Shown here piece after piece: positions 38,648 to 47,097 of a stretch of 64,000 nt of DNA. The position numbers and the translations under genes were made by a program. Every line of letters begins with the position of its first letter. Within the stretch, counting starts at the first letter, position 1. The DNA comes from Enterobacter chengduensis (GTDB taxonomy: Bacteria; Pseudomonadota; Gammaproteobacteria; Enterobacterales; Enterobacteriaceae): the NCBI RefSeq assembly GCF_001984825.2, contig NZ_CP043318.1:3224001-3288000 (forward strand). Reading direction: 5' to 3'. A model generated the notes under the pieces. The model saw only the letters and a list, made by a program, of their open reading frames with translations. It was not told the origin of the DNA and ran no database searches.

Positions 38648-39958
38648 TCATTTCACCTCTGCTAAGCCTGAAGACGCGACCTGCTGCTGCAGCGCGCCGG
38701 CAAAAATTGTCAGCCCTTCATCCAGAACGCCGTCTTCAATCGTTAGCGGCATTAAAAAGCGAATAGCATTCGCCTGTTTGCCGCATTTAAGAAGGATCAG
38801 GCCCTCGCGGGCACAGCTTTTGACTAACCGATCGATAAGCCCGGTCGCCGGCGTTCGCTCTCCGCGCTCCAGAGAAAAAAGCTCCAGCGCAACCATGGCG
38901 CCAATCCCGCGTATCTCATAGCCAATCGACAGAGGGCTGACAATGGACGCTAAGGCTGAGCGCAGACGTTGACCCAGACGCCGGGCTGCGCCCAGCAGGT
39001 CCGTCTCTTCAAAGAGCTTAAGTACCGCCAGCGCCGCCGCGCAGGAAAGCGGGTTGCCTGCCCAGGTTCCACCAAGACCGCCCGGTGCCACCTGGTTGAT
39101 AAGCGACTCACGGCCCACAACGCCGGACAGCGGAAGCCCGCCGGCAACGGATTTACCGAACACAATTAAATCGGCGTCAACACCGGTTTGTTCCATAGCA
39201 AAGAACGTCCCCGTGCGCCCCGCGCCAGACTGAACTTCATCAGCGATTAACACGATGCCTTCCCGGTCACAGAGTTCACGCAGGGCACGCATAAACGCAG
39301 GCGGCACGACGTAAAACCCGCCCTCTCCCTGAACGGGCTCGATGACGATGGCGGCCACATCCTGGGGGGCAATGTCGCTCGTTAATATCGTCCTGAGGCC
39401 ATCCAGCGCCTGAGCAATATCACGCTCCGTCTCTCCCTGCGGGAAGGGTGCCCGAAAGACCGGGCCGGGCATTATCCCCATCCCCTGGCTGTAGGGCGCA
39501 ATTTTGCCGTTCATCGCGAGGGTCATAAACGTACGCCCGTGATAGGCACCGCTGAAAACAATCACGCCGCTTCGCCGCGTGGCCGCGCGGGCAACCTTAA
39601 GCGCGCTTTCCACCGCTTCGGACCCCGTCGTCAGGAGAAAACTCCGTCGGTCAAAATCTCCCGGCATTAAGGCGTTAATACGTTCACACACCGCGATATA
39701 CGATTCATAAGGGGTGGCGGCAAAACAGCTGTGGGTAAACTGGTGCAGCTGGCGCTCAACGGCCGCGATGACGTTGGGATGAAGATGGCCGGTATTGAGT
39801 GCGGCAATGCCGCCGGAAAAATCAATGTAGCGACGGTTGTTGACGTCATATATCACCGCATTTTCCGCTCGTTGAATATAAACCGGATGCATCTGGTTAA
39901 TACCACGGGCGACGGCACCCTCCCGTCGCTGCAAAAGCTGCTCGACTACAGTATCCAT
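38648..39958 (-). CDS. Class III PLP aminotransferase (GABA/beta-amino-acid type)
   Basis: This 436-residue pyridoxal-phosphate transaminase of the GabT/PuuE/omega-transaminase group has GGIAALNTGHLHPNV, the cofactor Asp in LIADEVQSGAGRTG, and the Schiff-base Lys in VFGKSVAGGLPLSGV. The ATG at 39958 has GAGGAG 7 nt upstream; earlier in-frame codons are unlikely. In the cluster it could turn an aldehyde or beta-keto intermediate into an amine. It could also simply be a recruited GABA aminotransferase, since the sequence is close to that enzyme. It lies 42 bp after the halogenase gene. Confidence 0.87.
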   Translation of the reverse strand: MDTVVEQLLQRREGAVARGINQMHPVYIQRAENAVIYDVNNRRYIDFSGGIAALNTGHLHPNVIAAVERQLHQFTHSCFAATPYESYIAVCERINALMPGDFDRRSFLLTTGSEAVESALKVARAATRRSGVIVFSGAYHGRTFMTLAMNGKIAPYSQGMGIMPGPVFRAPFPQGETERDIAQALDGLRTILTSDIAPQDVAAIVIEPVQGEGGFYVVPPAFMRALRELCDREGIVLIADEVQSGAGRTGTFFAMEQTGVDADLIVFGKSVAGGLPLSGVVGRESLINQVAPGGLGGTWAGNPLSCAAALAVLKLFEETDLLGAARRLGQRLRSALASIVSPLSIGYEIRGIGAMVALELFSLERGERTPATGLIDRLVKSCAREGLILLKCGKQANAIRFLMPLTIEDGVLDEGLTIFAGALQQQVASSGLAEVK

Positions 39959-40000
39959 AACGCTCTCCTCAGGGGGCGGTCCGAACAACCGCCCGTCAGG

Positions 40001-41692
40001 TTATTGATGACGCGCCTGTTGCAACATGGCGTCAGCATGCTGGTTTAGCTGCTGACGATCGCCATAGCGGTAAGGATCGAGGAAATCGAAACGGACCGGT
40101 TTATCTCCGCGGTCGAACAAGTGGCCGATACCGCCTGGCGCGTTATGTGCCCAGTAGAATAGAGAATCGGCAAATTCCTCCGTTGCCCGGGACAGGTAAC
40201 GATTGGTGAAATCAGAGAAATCGATGGGGAAATGCTCGCGGTTGTCAGCAAAAAGCGAATGAAGCGTAGCAATCACCTCTTTTTCTGGGAGGTTACCGGC
40301 GCGATAGGCTTCCATTGTTTCGCAGGCCTTATCGAAAATAGCCTCATAGTAAGGGCTCTCAATGGAAAGATGTCCCGGATAGGTTGCGCTTTCAACTTCC
40401 TTCTCCAGCCGCTCGTCATCACCGTGCTGCTGGTAGTCGCTGAGGATTTTACGCAGACGCAACACGCCAATGTAACTGCCGCTAATCCAGATACGGAACC
40501 ACGCATTCCACAGCGGGAAGCTATCAAATGCGGTGAATGAATTTGCCACCAGCCTGTCGTTTACCTTCACCACCTCCAGGCTGTAATCCTGATAGCTGGC
40601 GAAATGCGCTGTTGACCAGTCATCCTCTCTGACGGCACGAACAATTTTAGGCGCGACGCGCAGAATCGATTCGAACGTATTCACCAACCCGCGCGAGAAC
40701 AGCGGATCGACAAAGCCCACTGCATGGCCCAAAAGGCAGTAACGTTCCCCTACGCTTTCGCGGCTGGTGTAGTTCAGACGAGGTGCAACAGTCCATTCGC
40801 GTACCCGTGCCGCGCTCTCAAAATGACGGGCAACGGAGGGGTGCTCATCGAGAAAACGGGTAAACTCTTCTTCCGGATCGCCAGCGGGACCATGTTTATC
40901 TATATCGAACTGCAGGCCGACGCTGCACAAGGTATTGGTCGAATAGGGGTGGTTGTTGAACGGAATAATCCACAGCCATCCGCCTTCGAACATGTGGTGC
41001 AGCGTGCTCTGGGAGAGCGGAGTCGGCGAACCGGTTACGTCCGTTGAGGCGATGACGTCTTCATACAGTTTGACGCCTGTCATATGGGTGAACAACGAAC
41101 GCGTGCGGCTCTGCATCTCACGCGCACCCTCGCGCAGGCCAAACTTATCGGCAACCGGTGAACGATAGCCTGCGGCATCCACGACGTACTTAACTTTTAT
41201 CTGCTCTTTTCCCAGATCCAGCAGCATCCCGTCGCCGGTTTCTTCAATCGACTGGATGCGGGTTTGCTGGCGAATATCGGCCCCCAGACGTGCGGCCAGC
41301 GCCAGATAATAGGCATCAATATCCTGACGGAACAGATGTGCTTCCGGCGACAATACCGGTGTCGACACAACGTCCTGGGGATTATGCGCTTTATTCTTAC
41401 CGTTCCACGCAAAGCTGAACGCCAGTTTAATACCGGCGCTCGACGTACCAATATTTTCCATCAGCGCGTGAATTTCCCCCGGCCACGCCAGCTCGGGAAT
41501 ATTGTACTGACGCGCCAGAATTTTCAACAGTACAGCGCTTTCCGGCACCATCGATTCCCCGACGGCAAAGCGAGGATGTGTACCGGCATCAATAATTACC
41601 ACGTTTACTTTCTGTTTTGCCAGAATAGCGCCGAGCATGGTTCCTGCAATACCGCTCCCGATGATGGCCACATCATAATGACTTTGTTTCAT
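40001..41692 (-). CDS. Flavin-dependent halogenase-like protein
   Basis: This 563-residue FAD protein of the tryptophan/phenol/pyrrole halogenase superfamily uses FADH2, oxygen and halide. It has GSGIAG for FAD (residues 12-17), GESMVPES, the probable catalytic Lys89 in AGIKLAFSFAW (aligned with the lysine that carries hypohalite), the diagnostic WLWIIP (W-x-W-x-I-P, 239-244) that blocks monooxygenation, and GHAVGFVDPLFSRG (322-334). This pattern fits halogenases that act on carrier-bound or phenolic/pyrrolic substrates (PltA/CndH-like). A roughly 100-residue C-terminal extension is present. The flavin reductase downstream and ACP upstream support a two-component halogenase. Substrate and halide are unknown. 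Confidence 0.8.
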   Translation of the reverse strand: MKQSHYDVAIIGSGIAGTMLGAILAKQKVNVVIIDAGTHPRFAVGESMVPESAVLLKILARQYNIPELAWPGEIHALMENIGTSSAGIKLAFSFAWNGKNKAHNPQDVVSTPVLSPEAHLFRQDIDAYYLALAARLGADIRQQTRIQSIEETGDGMLLDLGKEQIKVKYVVDAAGYRSPVADKFGLREGAREMQSRTRSLFTHMTGVKLYEDVIASTDVTGSPTPLSQSTLHHMFEGGWLWIIPFNNHPYSTNTLCSVGLQFDIDKHGPAGDPEEEFTRFLDEHPSVARHFESAARVREWTVAPRLNYTSRESVGERYCLLGHAVGFVDPLFSRGLVNTFESILRVAPKIVRAVREDDWSTAHFASYQDYSLEVVKVNDRLVANSFTAFDSFPLWNAWFRIWISGSYIGVLRLRKILSDYQQHGDDERLEKEVESATYPGHLSIESPYYEAIFDKACETMEAYRAGNLPEKEVIATLHSLFADNREHFPIDFSDFTNRYLSRATEEFADSLFYWAHNAPGGIGHLFDRGDKPVRFDFLDPYRYGDRQQLNQHADAMLQQARHQ

Positions 41693-41711
41693 TGCTTTAC
41701 CCTTTATAATA

Positions 41712-42200
41712 TTACTGAGTGACTAACTGAGTTGTTATTTCGATTTCATGTTCACGCGTGTGATCTGCCTGAATCAGAAAAAGCCAGGTTGCCTGTTGTG
41801 TTAACCATTCTCTCGCCAGAGACAGGGCAATTTCTTTGCCGGTGCGCTGCGGCATTGTCAGTACCATGGTGGGTCCCTGAAAGCGATAGCGCGTACAGCA
41901 AATAGAAATAGGTGCCCCAACATTGGCATTAATAAAATCGACCGGAGAGACGCGCGATTTTATTGCCATGTCATGAATAATTTTCTCACTGGTATTCACC
42001 GGGAATGCCGTGCCAAACTGAATAATCCCGACGCTCTCAAGATGATTATTCAGCAATGCCTGGTGCCGTTGATAAAGTTCATCAACAGTAAACAGCACGT
42101 TTAAAGACAATGGGTCGGCTGTTTTTAGCCCCCGGCGCAAGGTCTCATCTAAATCTGACCAGATTAATGAGCGTGCGGTACTCGTAGAAACGATCTTCAT
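41712..42200 (-). CDS. Half-length ketosynthase-like protein with Gln at the active-site Cys position
   Basis: This 162-residue protein matches only the N-terminal half of a beta-ketoacyl synthase. VSPVDFINANVGAPISI aligns with the SP.F....NA.AG..SI segment of ketosynthases. VLTMPQRTGKEIALSLA aligns with the nucleophile elbow (T-A-C-A-T-G), placing Gln where Cys should be (Gln122 counted from the upstream GTG; 118 from the ATG). Gln at this site is the hallmark of chain-length factors and KSQ domains. The C-terminal thiolase half is absent. The ATG at 42200 with AGGTGGGG upstream is preferred to GTG at 42212. It lies 15 bp after the intact ketosynthase and 19 bp before the halogenase, so it may be its heterodimer partner. 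Other readings: a degenerate remnant or a dehydratase-like helper. Confidence 0.6.
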   Translation of the reverse strand: MKIVSTSTARSLIWSDLDETLRRGLKTADPLSLNVLFTVDELYQRHQALLNNHLESVGIIQFGTAFPVNTSEKIIHDMAIKSRVSPVDFINANVGAPISICCTRYRFQGPTMVLTMPQRTGKEIALSLAREWLTQQATWLFLIQADHTREHEIEITTQLVTQ

Positions 42201-42215
42201 TAGCTGCCCCACCTT

Positions 42216-43334
42216 TTACATTACGGTAAATATCAGGCAGGTGTTGAAACCACCAAACCCAATCGTCATGCTTAATCCCGTCTTTCCCGTTAAGGGCTGA
42301 GGCTGCGCGGCAGGTAAATTAAAACGCAGGCCTTCAATTGGCTTTTTCAGTTCATAGACCGGAGGGATCGTGCCCGCATTGAGGCTATGAATGAGCGCGA
42401 TGGCTTCCAGCGCCCCTGTCGCCCCCAGGGTATGGCCAAAATTGCCCTTCGTCGCGAAGACCCAGGGACGATGTGTGAAAAACTGGTTATAGGCATTGCT
42501 TTCAACCCGATCGTTGGTCAGGGTGCCCGAACCGTGCGCATTAATCAGCGCAATATCGCCAGGCTCAAGTCCCGCCTGCGTCAGGACACGCTGCAGTGCC
42601 AGGCGGATGCCATTGCCTTGCTCATCCGGCGCGGTCAAGCCTGCCGCATCGTTAGACGCACCAGCACCGACAAGCCTTGCCAGCACGCGTGGTGCAGAGC
42701 CGCCTTCTCGTTGCAGCACCAGAAAACCGGCCCCTTCTCCGAGAATAGTTCCTTCGTGTGTAGCATCGAACGATTTCAGGGTAGAAAGTGAGAGCGTGCC
42801 TAATGCGCTATGGGCCAGACGTTTTGAATCAGTAAGAATATCGGCACCGCCGCATACGCACAGATCGGCTTGCCCCGTCGCAATTAAATGCGCCCCCAAA
42901 AGAAGAGCATCCGAGCCCGAGGAACAGGCGGTAGAGAGGGCTATTCCTTCCATTCCCAGCGACTCCGCCACCTCGTTGACCCAGCCGTCGAGAGGCTCCC
43001 GCCAAAACGCCTCGCTGTCGAGGCGGAATCCCAGACTGGTTCCGACAATTAAAAAGCGTCGCTCCTCCGGCACAGGTTCTGCTGCCCCCGAATCCTCGAG
43101 CGCCCGGCGGGCCGTGCGTTTCGTCAGCCCAATCAATTTTTCGCGCATTTCGGCAGGCCATTCACCCGGCAGCATGGCGGCCAGATCGGTACGCAAGCTT
43201 CGATCCGATGGCGCAGGCGCAATACCGGTTTGTTTTTCCAGTAAGGTCTGGAAAACATCCTCGATACGATCGCCAGACGCAGTTGTCCATCCCATGCCGA
43301 CAACATTGGCGACATACGTTGTAGTAGTCATCAT
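42216..43334 (-). CDS. Beta-ketoacyl synthase (FabF-like) of the biosynthetic cluster
   Basis: This 372-residue thiolase-fold condensing enzyme has an intact Cys-His-His triad: Cys137 in LSTACSSGSDALL, His267 in INAHGSGTLTND and His301 in GNFGHTLGATGA. FGGFNTCLIF near the C-terminus is the usual ending. It is slightly shorter than FabF (about 410). It should condense an acyl-ACP with malonyl-ACP. There is no acyltransferase, ketoreductase or dehydratase gene in the run, so malonyl loading would come from primary metabolism and the beta-keto group may be kept. The GGTAAAGGA element precedes the double ATG. Confidence 0.88.
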   Translation of the reverse strand: MMTTTTYVANVVGMGWTTASGDRIEDVFQTLLEKQTGIAPAPSDRSLRTDLAAMLPGEWPAEMREKLIGLTKRTARRALEDSGAAEPVPEERRFLIVGTSLGFRLDSEAFWREPLDGWVNEVAESLGMEGIALSTACSSGSDALLLGAHLIATGQADLCVCGGADILTDSKRLAHSALGTLSLSTLKSFDATHEGTILGEGAGFLVLQREGGSAPRVLARLVGAGASNDAAGLTAPDEQGNGIRLALQRVLTQAGLEPGDIALINAHGSGTLTNDRVESNAYNQFFTHRPWVFATKGNFGHTLGATGALEAIALIHSLNAGTIPPVYELKKPIEGLRFNLPAAQPQPLTGKTGLSMTIGFGGFNTCLIFTVM

Positions 43335-43389
43335 TTTTCCTTTACCGCAAAATAGTACGATAAGCTGGTTAAAGTGAATTAACGATATA

Positions 43390-44073
43390 TCAGTAGAACG
43401 TGCGCAAAAACTCGTTTAAAGGTTTATCTTCAAGCGGAGAGGGAAAGAAATTATCTTTAATCTCGCCTGCCGCTAATTCTATCCTTCGTTGATAGGGTTC
43501 TTTTTGTAGCCAGCGTGGGCTTTCAATAAAATCAAATGCGATATCTGTTGCATCAAATCCTTCCAGCTCGGCAGGCTTAACCACTTTCCTTCTTTTACGG
43601 TCAAGAACCTGTGCATAAGCAGAAATATCAAAATAGCGAATCCGCTCATCTTCCACCACTGCATTAATACAATGCCAGGGGCGAGGTAAATAAAGGTAAT
43701 TCACAAAGATATTTCGAAGAGAATACACTGGCCTGGTGATTATCTGGCTATACAGTATTGCCGACACGTCGGCCATTTCCGAGCAAAAGCAGGGCAAGCG
43801 CTGTGTTTTCTCCAGCATTTCACGAAGATAATCCTGAGGCGTCAGGTTACGTATAACCTCGTCGCGAAAATGCTCGTAGCGTGAAATATAATAATCCCAG
43901 TGCTCCTCAGGGAATTTGAGGCGAACGATGTCTGCCGGCCATGTCTCAAACACGTCGGATTCCTGAAGGACATGACACATTGTTTTTGGAACTTCACGTA
44001 AAATATCATCAAGGTTCGCCAGGTGATATTTTTCAATGACCGCCCGCGCCAGTTCCCGAAGTTCATCATGCAT
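43390..44073 (-). CDS. Transglutaminase-fold protein (possible amide synthase)
   Basis: This 227-residue protein has no named family that I recall, but it shows a transglutaminase-like Cys-His-Asp arrangement: Cys97 in CFCSEMADVSAILYSQI (Cys95 is an alternative), His134 in RPWHCINAVVEDE and Asp149 in RIRYFDISAY. The spacing (37 and 15 residues) and the strand pattern after His fit the papain-like transglutaminase core. In andrimid biosynthesis a transglutaminase homologue (AdmF) makes an amide bond between carrier-bound intermediates, and an equivalent role here is inference. It lies between the acyl ligase (9-bp gap) and the ketosynthase (55-bp gap) and is more AT-rich than the flanking core DNA. 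Confidence 0.6.
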   Translation of the reverse strand: MHDELRELARAVIEKYHLANLDDILREVPKTMCHVLQESDVFETWPADIVRLKFPEEHWDYYISRYEHFRDEVIRNLTPQDYLREMLEKTQRLPCFCSEMADVSAILYSQIITRPVYSLRNIFVNYLYLPRPWHCINAVVEDERIRYFDISAYAQVLDRKRRKVVKPAELEGFDATDIAFDFIESPRWLQKEPYQRRIELAAGEIKDNFFPSPLEDKPLNEFLRTFY

Positions 44074-44082
44074 AACATAACC

Positions 44083-45528
44083 TTACTTATATTGTGTTAA
44101 GGAAGCCGCGCCGCAATAAACAAAGTTTATATTACGCGGCCGCTCGTGGCGTTTGAGCTTTTTCAACAGGCTGGCACTGTGCTGCTGGCAATTGGTTTCA
44201 TTGATCACTGATTCATCGCAGGTCAAAACAATATCGAACCCCGCAATTTGATCCCCTTCATTGACAATGTGGGTCTTGCAGGTCATCACCCCTTTTATTT
44301 CCCGGCACAGCTGCTTAACGGCGCCGATATTGACTTTCTCGTCCCTGATGACAATGAAATCACTGATTCTGCCTTTGAAAAACAGGAACCCATCCGCGTC
44401 CTGGAAGAAGATGTCTCCGGTGCGAAGCCAGCGTTTGCCATCAAGCTCAATGAACGTTTGTCGGTTACCGCGCCCAATGCGCTTGACGAGGAGCGTATCA
44501 GAACTAATGAGCAACTCTCCCTGCCCGTCCTGGCCGTCTGCACCTGGCAGGATACGCACTTCCGTCTGGTCAATAGGACGTCCGGCTGACGCATAATATC
44601 CTCTCCCCAGCAGATGAGCCGGGCAAGTCGACACCCGCGGTCCGGCCTCACTGATGCCATAAGTCAGATATAACTCAAGCCATGGCTGTCGGACTAAAAA
44701 GGCTTCCACCTCATTCGGCGCAGCCAGATCGCCCCCAATCGTCAGTTTATTTAACCCCGGCGGAAGCGTTGTTTCCCAGGCGTTCAACTGTCGCAGCAAG
44801 ACCGGAGTAAGCGAACTGAGGGTCACGCCGTATCGCTGTAAATCATCCAGATAATGGGGGACAGAAAACGGAGGTCCACTAATAACAATTTCGCAGCCCG
44901 TCTCCAGGGCAGCAATCATCTGGGCAACCAGCGCGGTGGAATAGCACATCGGCAAACTGATCAATACCCTGTCGCTGGCGCTCATGCCGATACTTTTGGC
45001 ATGGCGCAGCGCGTTACGCCGCAGCGAATCAAAATGATGGACACAGCCGCTGCTGAACGACGACGACGTGCCGGACGTGGCTATCACGACCTGCCCCGGC
45101 TGTGTCTGTACGGGTCCGCCATCACGGCATTTTCCCACCTGCCAACGCCCGAGGGGTTCGGCTTCGCTTACGCCCAGCTCCTGCCATCGTCCTGGCTGAA
45201 CCGGCGTACGCACCAGCGCCCCCGCCGCAAAGTCCTCAAGCATCTGCAGGATGCGTTCTGCTGGCGTGAGCGGCGGGATCAGCGCAGGCACAAAGCCGCT
45301 GTTGAGGACAGCAAAGAACATATACATCAAGTCCGGGCAGTTCGGCATCGCTATCAGCACCACCCGACCGGGTTCCAGACTCTGCCGCTGCCAGTAATCG
45401 ACATAGTATTGATAACTCTCTCCTTCAGTGCCGCTGGTCCCCACCGCAGACGTTGCCTGCACCGGAGAAAATAAACCGGCAGGCTCATAGGGAACAAATG
45501 CGGCACATTCTTCTGCTCGCGTTAACAT
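44083..45528 (-). CDS. Acyl-adenylating ligase (AMP-binding) loading the cluster ACP
   Basis: This 481-residue ANL-superfamily enzyme would activate a carboxylic acid as acyl-AMP and pass it to the adjacent ACP. The P-loop is ATSGTSSSFSSG, without the usual Lys. Further motifs are YGISEAGPRVS (A5-like), ELDGKRWLRTGDIFFQDADGF (A7-like) and KGRISDFIVIRDEKVN (A8). The C-terminal domain is shortened: the catalytic A10 Lys appears to be the last residue, Lys481 (TQYK). The start lies 2 bp after the ACP stop. No peptide-carrier or condensation domain is present, so this is a stand-alone ligase. Its substrate (fatty, aryl or pyrrole-type acid) cannot be deduced. Confidence 0.82.
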   Translation of the reverse strand: MLTRAEECAAFVPYEPAGLFSPVQATSAVGTSGTEGESYQYYVDYWQRQSLEPGRVVLIAMPNCPDLMYMFFAVLNSGFVPALIPPLTPAERILQMLEDFAAGALVRTPVQPGRWQELGVSEAEPLGRWQVGKCRDGGPVQTQPGQVVIATSGTSSSFSSGCVHHFDSLRRNALRHAKSIGMSASDRVLISLPMCYSTALVAQMIAALETGCEIVISGPPFSVPHYLDDLQRYGVTLSSLTPVLLRQLNAWETTLPPGLNKLTIGGDLAAPNEVEAFLVRQPWLELYLTYGISEAGPRVSTCPAHLLGRGYYASAGRPIDQTEVRILPGADGQDGQGELLISSDTLLVKRIGRGNRQTFIELDGKRWLRTGDIFFQDADGFLFFKGRISDFIVIRDEKVNIGAVKQLCREIKGVMTCKTHIVNEGDQIAGFDIVLTCDESVINETNCQQHSASLLKKLKRHERPRNINFVYCGAASLTQYK

Positions 45529-45530
45529 TC

Positions 45531-45794
45531 TCAGGCTCCAAGCTTATTCATAATGAAACGCGAAAGGGTTTGGCACGAATAAAAATTCGCGGGCGAAAAC
45601 TCTTTATCTTCAACTTTAATATTAAATTCTTCCTCACACTGGAAGCGTAATTCTACAAATCCAATAGAATCCATTCCTACCATTGAGGCGAGACCGGTCT
45701 CGTCAGCAATATCTTCGCGCTCGACGTCCAGACCAATACGGTCGGCGATAATTTCTTTAATACGATCGACAATTACAGGCATATCCAGTTTCAT
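45531..45794 (-). CDS. Acyl carrier protein
   Basis: This 87-residue acidic carrier protein would hold the growing acyl chain on a phosphopantetheine arm. Ser43 in VGMDSIGFVELR is the attachment site (D-S-I instead of the common D-S-L). The ATG at 45794 is chosen because AAAGGG lies 8 nt upstream; a longer frame is open to 45818. It lies 4 bp after the antiporter stop and 2 bp before the ligase start. No phosphopantetheinyl transferase is in the window, so a housekeeping AcpS/EntD enzyme would have to modify it. Confidence 0.87.
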   Translation of the reverse strand: MKLDMPVIVDRIKEIIADRIGLDVEREDIADETGLASMVGMDSIGFVELRFQCEEEFNIKVEDKEFSPANFYSCQTLSRFIMNKLGA

Positions 45795-45798
45795 AATT

Positions 45799-47049
45799 TT
45801 ACCCTTTAATGTTTTCAAGTGTTTTATTTACTACAGCGGAAGATGATTCTTTATTTAACCAACGTAATATTGGCGGCGTGGTTGCCGTTACCACGAGCGC
45901 CACGATGACCATAATGGAGTAGACGCGTTGTGAAATTAGATGCAATTCGAGCCCGATAGACAGCACAACCAGCTCCATCAGGCCACGCGTATTCATGAGC
46001 GCGCCAATCATGGAGGCTTCACGAAGCGTATAGCCTGAAATACGCGCCCCGAGCAGAGCACCACTGAATTTGGTGATAAATGCCAGTAAGGTGAAACCGA
46101 TTATCCAGGCAATATCCTGCGTTGCCATACTGAAGTCGAAATGCGTTTTCAGACCGGCACTGACAAACAACACGGGAAGTAAAAGATAGTGCATGAAACC
46201 GTTCATGCTCGCATGCCATTGCTTCGCTAACCCGGGGATCCGCGCAAACATGCTGCCCGCCAGCAAGGCACCGAAACCACTGTGCAGGTGAAGGTACTCC
46301 GCTCCCCACGCGCTGACCAAAATCCAAAAAATGATCGCCGGAAATCTCATCTCCGGCTTGTGCGCATACCGATTAAGCAGGGGAACAACGACTTTGCCGG
46401 TCACCAACCCATAAAGTACCAGGGCTGCGGTCACGACCACGACATACGACCACAGCGAATCAGATTTTCCTTCAACCGCAGCAAAAACGCTGTCCAGGGC
46501 CAAAATCCCCCAGCCGGCCACATCGGTAAGAATGGCAGCGGTAATGACGGGGGGAATGATGGCCAGGTGAAGCATTTTTAAATCTTCAATGATTCGCACA
46601 ATGACCGGCAGAGCGGATACCGCCAGCGCCGTTCCCATAAAGATATTAAATAAAAGACGATCGGTTTGTGGCGCCAGTTCAGCATGGACCGAATTCCCCG
46701 CTAACAGGCCACCGATAAACGGGAGCAGCATGCCCAGTAACGCTATTTTTAACGCAGCGATAGTCTGCTTACGACGGCCATGATTATGACCATGGAAATG
46801 CGACAACCCAATATCGAACATGAGCAAAATCATGCCCAGATTCGCCAGCTTATCAATGGTTGTCAGCGACTCCTGGCTAAATAAAGACGTTTGAAATGAG
46901 AACACAGACATTATCCCGGGAAAGAAAGTCGGTCCCAATAAAACGCCTGCAGCAATATGGCCAATAACCTGTGTCTGACCTATCTGCTCCATAAGTTTGC
47001 CCACGACATAGCAGGCAAAAACAATTACCGAAAGCTGAATAATAAACAT
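45799..47049 (-). CDS. CPA2-type cation/proton antiporter
   Basis: This 416-residue inner-membrane protein of the monovalent cation:proton antiporter-2 family has about twelve membrane segments and the motifs GHIAAGVLLGP, MILLMFDIGLSH and MNTRGLMELVVLSIGLEL. It lacks the cytoplasmic NAD-binding domain of KefB/KefC. The ATG at 47049 has GGCGGGGA upstream; an in-frame TTG lies 15 bp earlier. It is embedded in the biosynthetic run, 4 bp before the ACP gene, so it may help export or self-protection, for example against an ionophoric or weak-acid product. That role is inferred. Confidence 0.85.
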   Translation of the reverse strand: MFIIQLSVIVFACYVVGKLMEQIGQTQVIGHIAAGVLLGPTFFPGIMSVFSFQTSLFSQESLTTIDKLANLGMILLMFDIGLSHFHGHNHGRRKQTIAALKIALLGMLLPFIGGLLAGNSVHAELAPQTDRLLFNIFMGTALAVSALPVIVRIIEDLKMLHLAIIPPVITAAILTDVAGWGILALDSVFAAVEGKSDSLWSYVVVVTAALVLYGLVTGKVVVPLLNRYAHKPEMRFPAIIFWILVSAWGAEYLHLHSGFGALLAGSMFARIPGLAKQWHASMNGFMHYLLLPVLFVSAGLKTHFDFSMATQDIAWIIGFTLLAFITKFSGALLGARISGYTLREASMIGALMNTRGLMELVVLSIGLELHLISQRVYSIMVIVALVVTATTPPILRWLNKESSSAVVNKTLENIKG

Positions 47050-47097
47050 GGGTATCCCCGCCAATGCTAGCGTTGAATTTAATGATATTAAAAGTGT

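Noticed and set aside
42496..43377. 293-codon plus-strand frame opposite the ketosynthase
   Set aside because: Antisense shadow; Ser/Pro/Arg-rich, no family features, while the minus strand encodes an intact ketosynthase triad.
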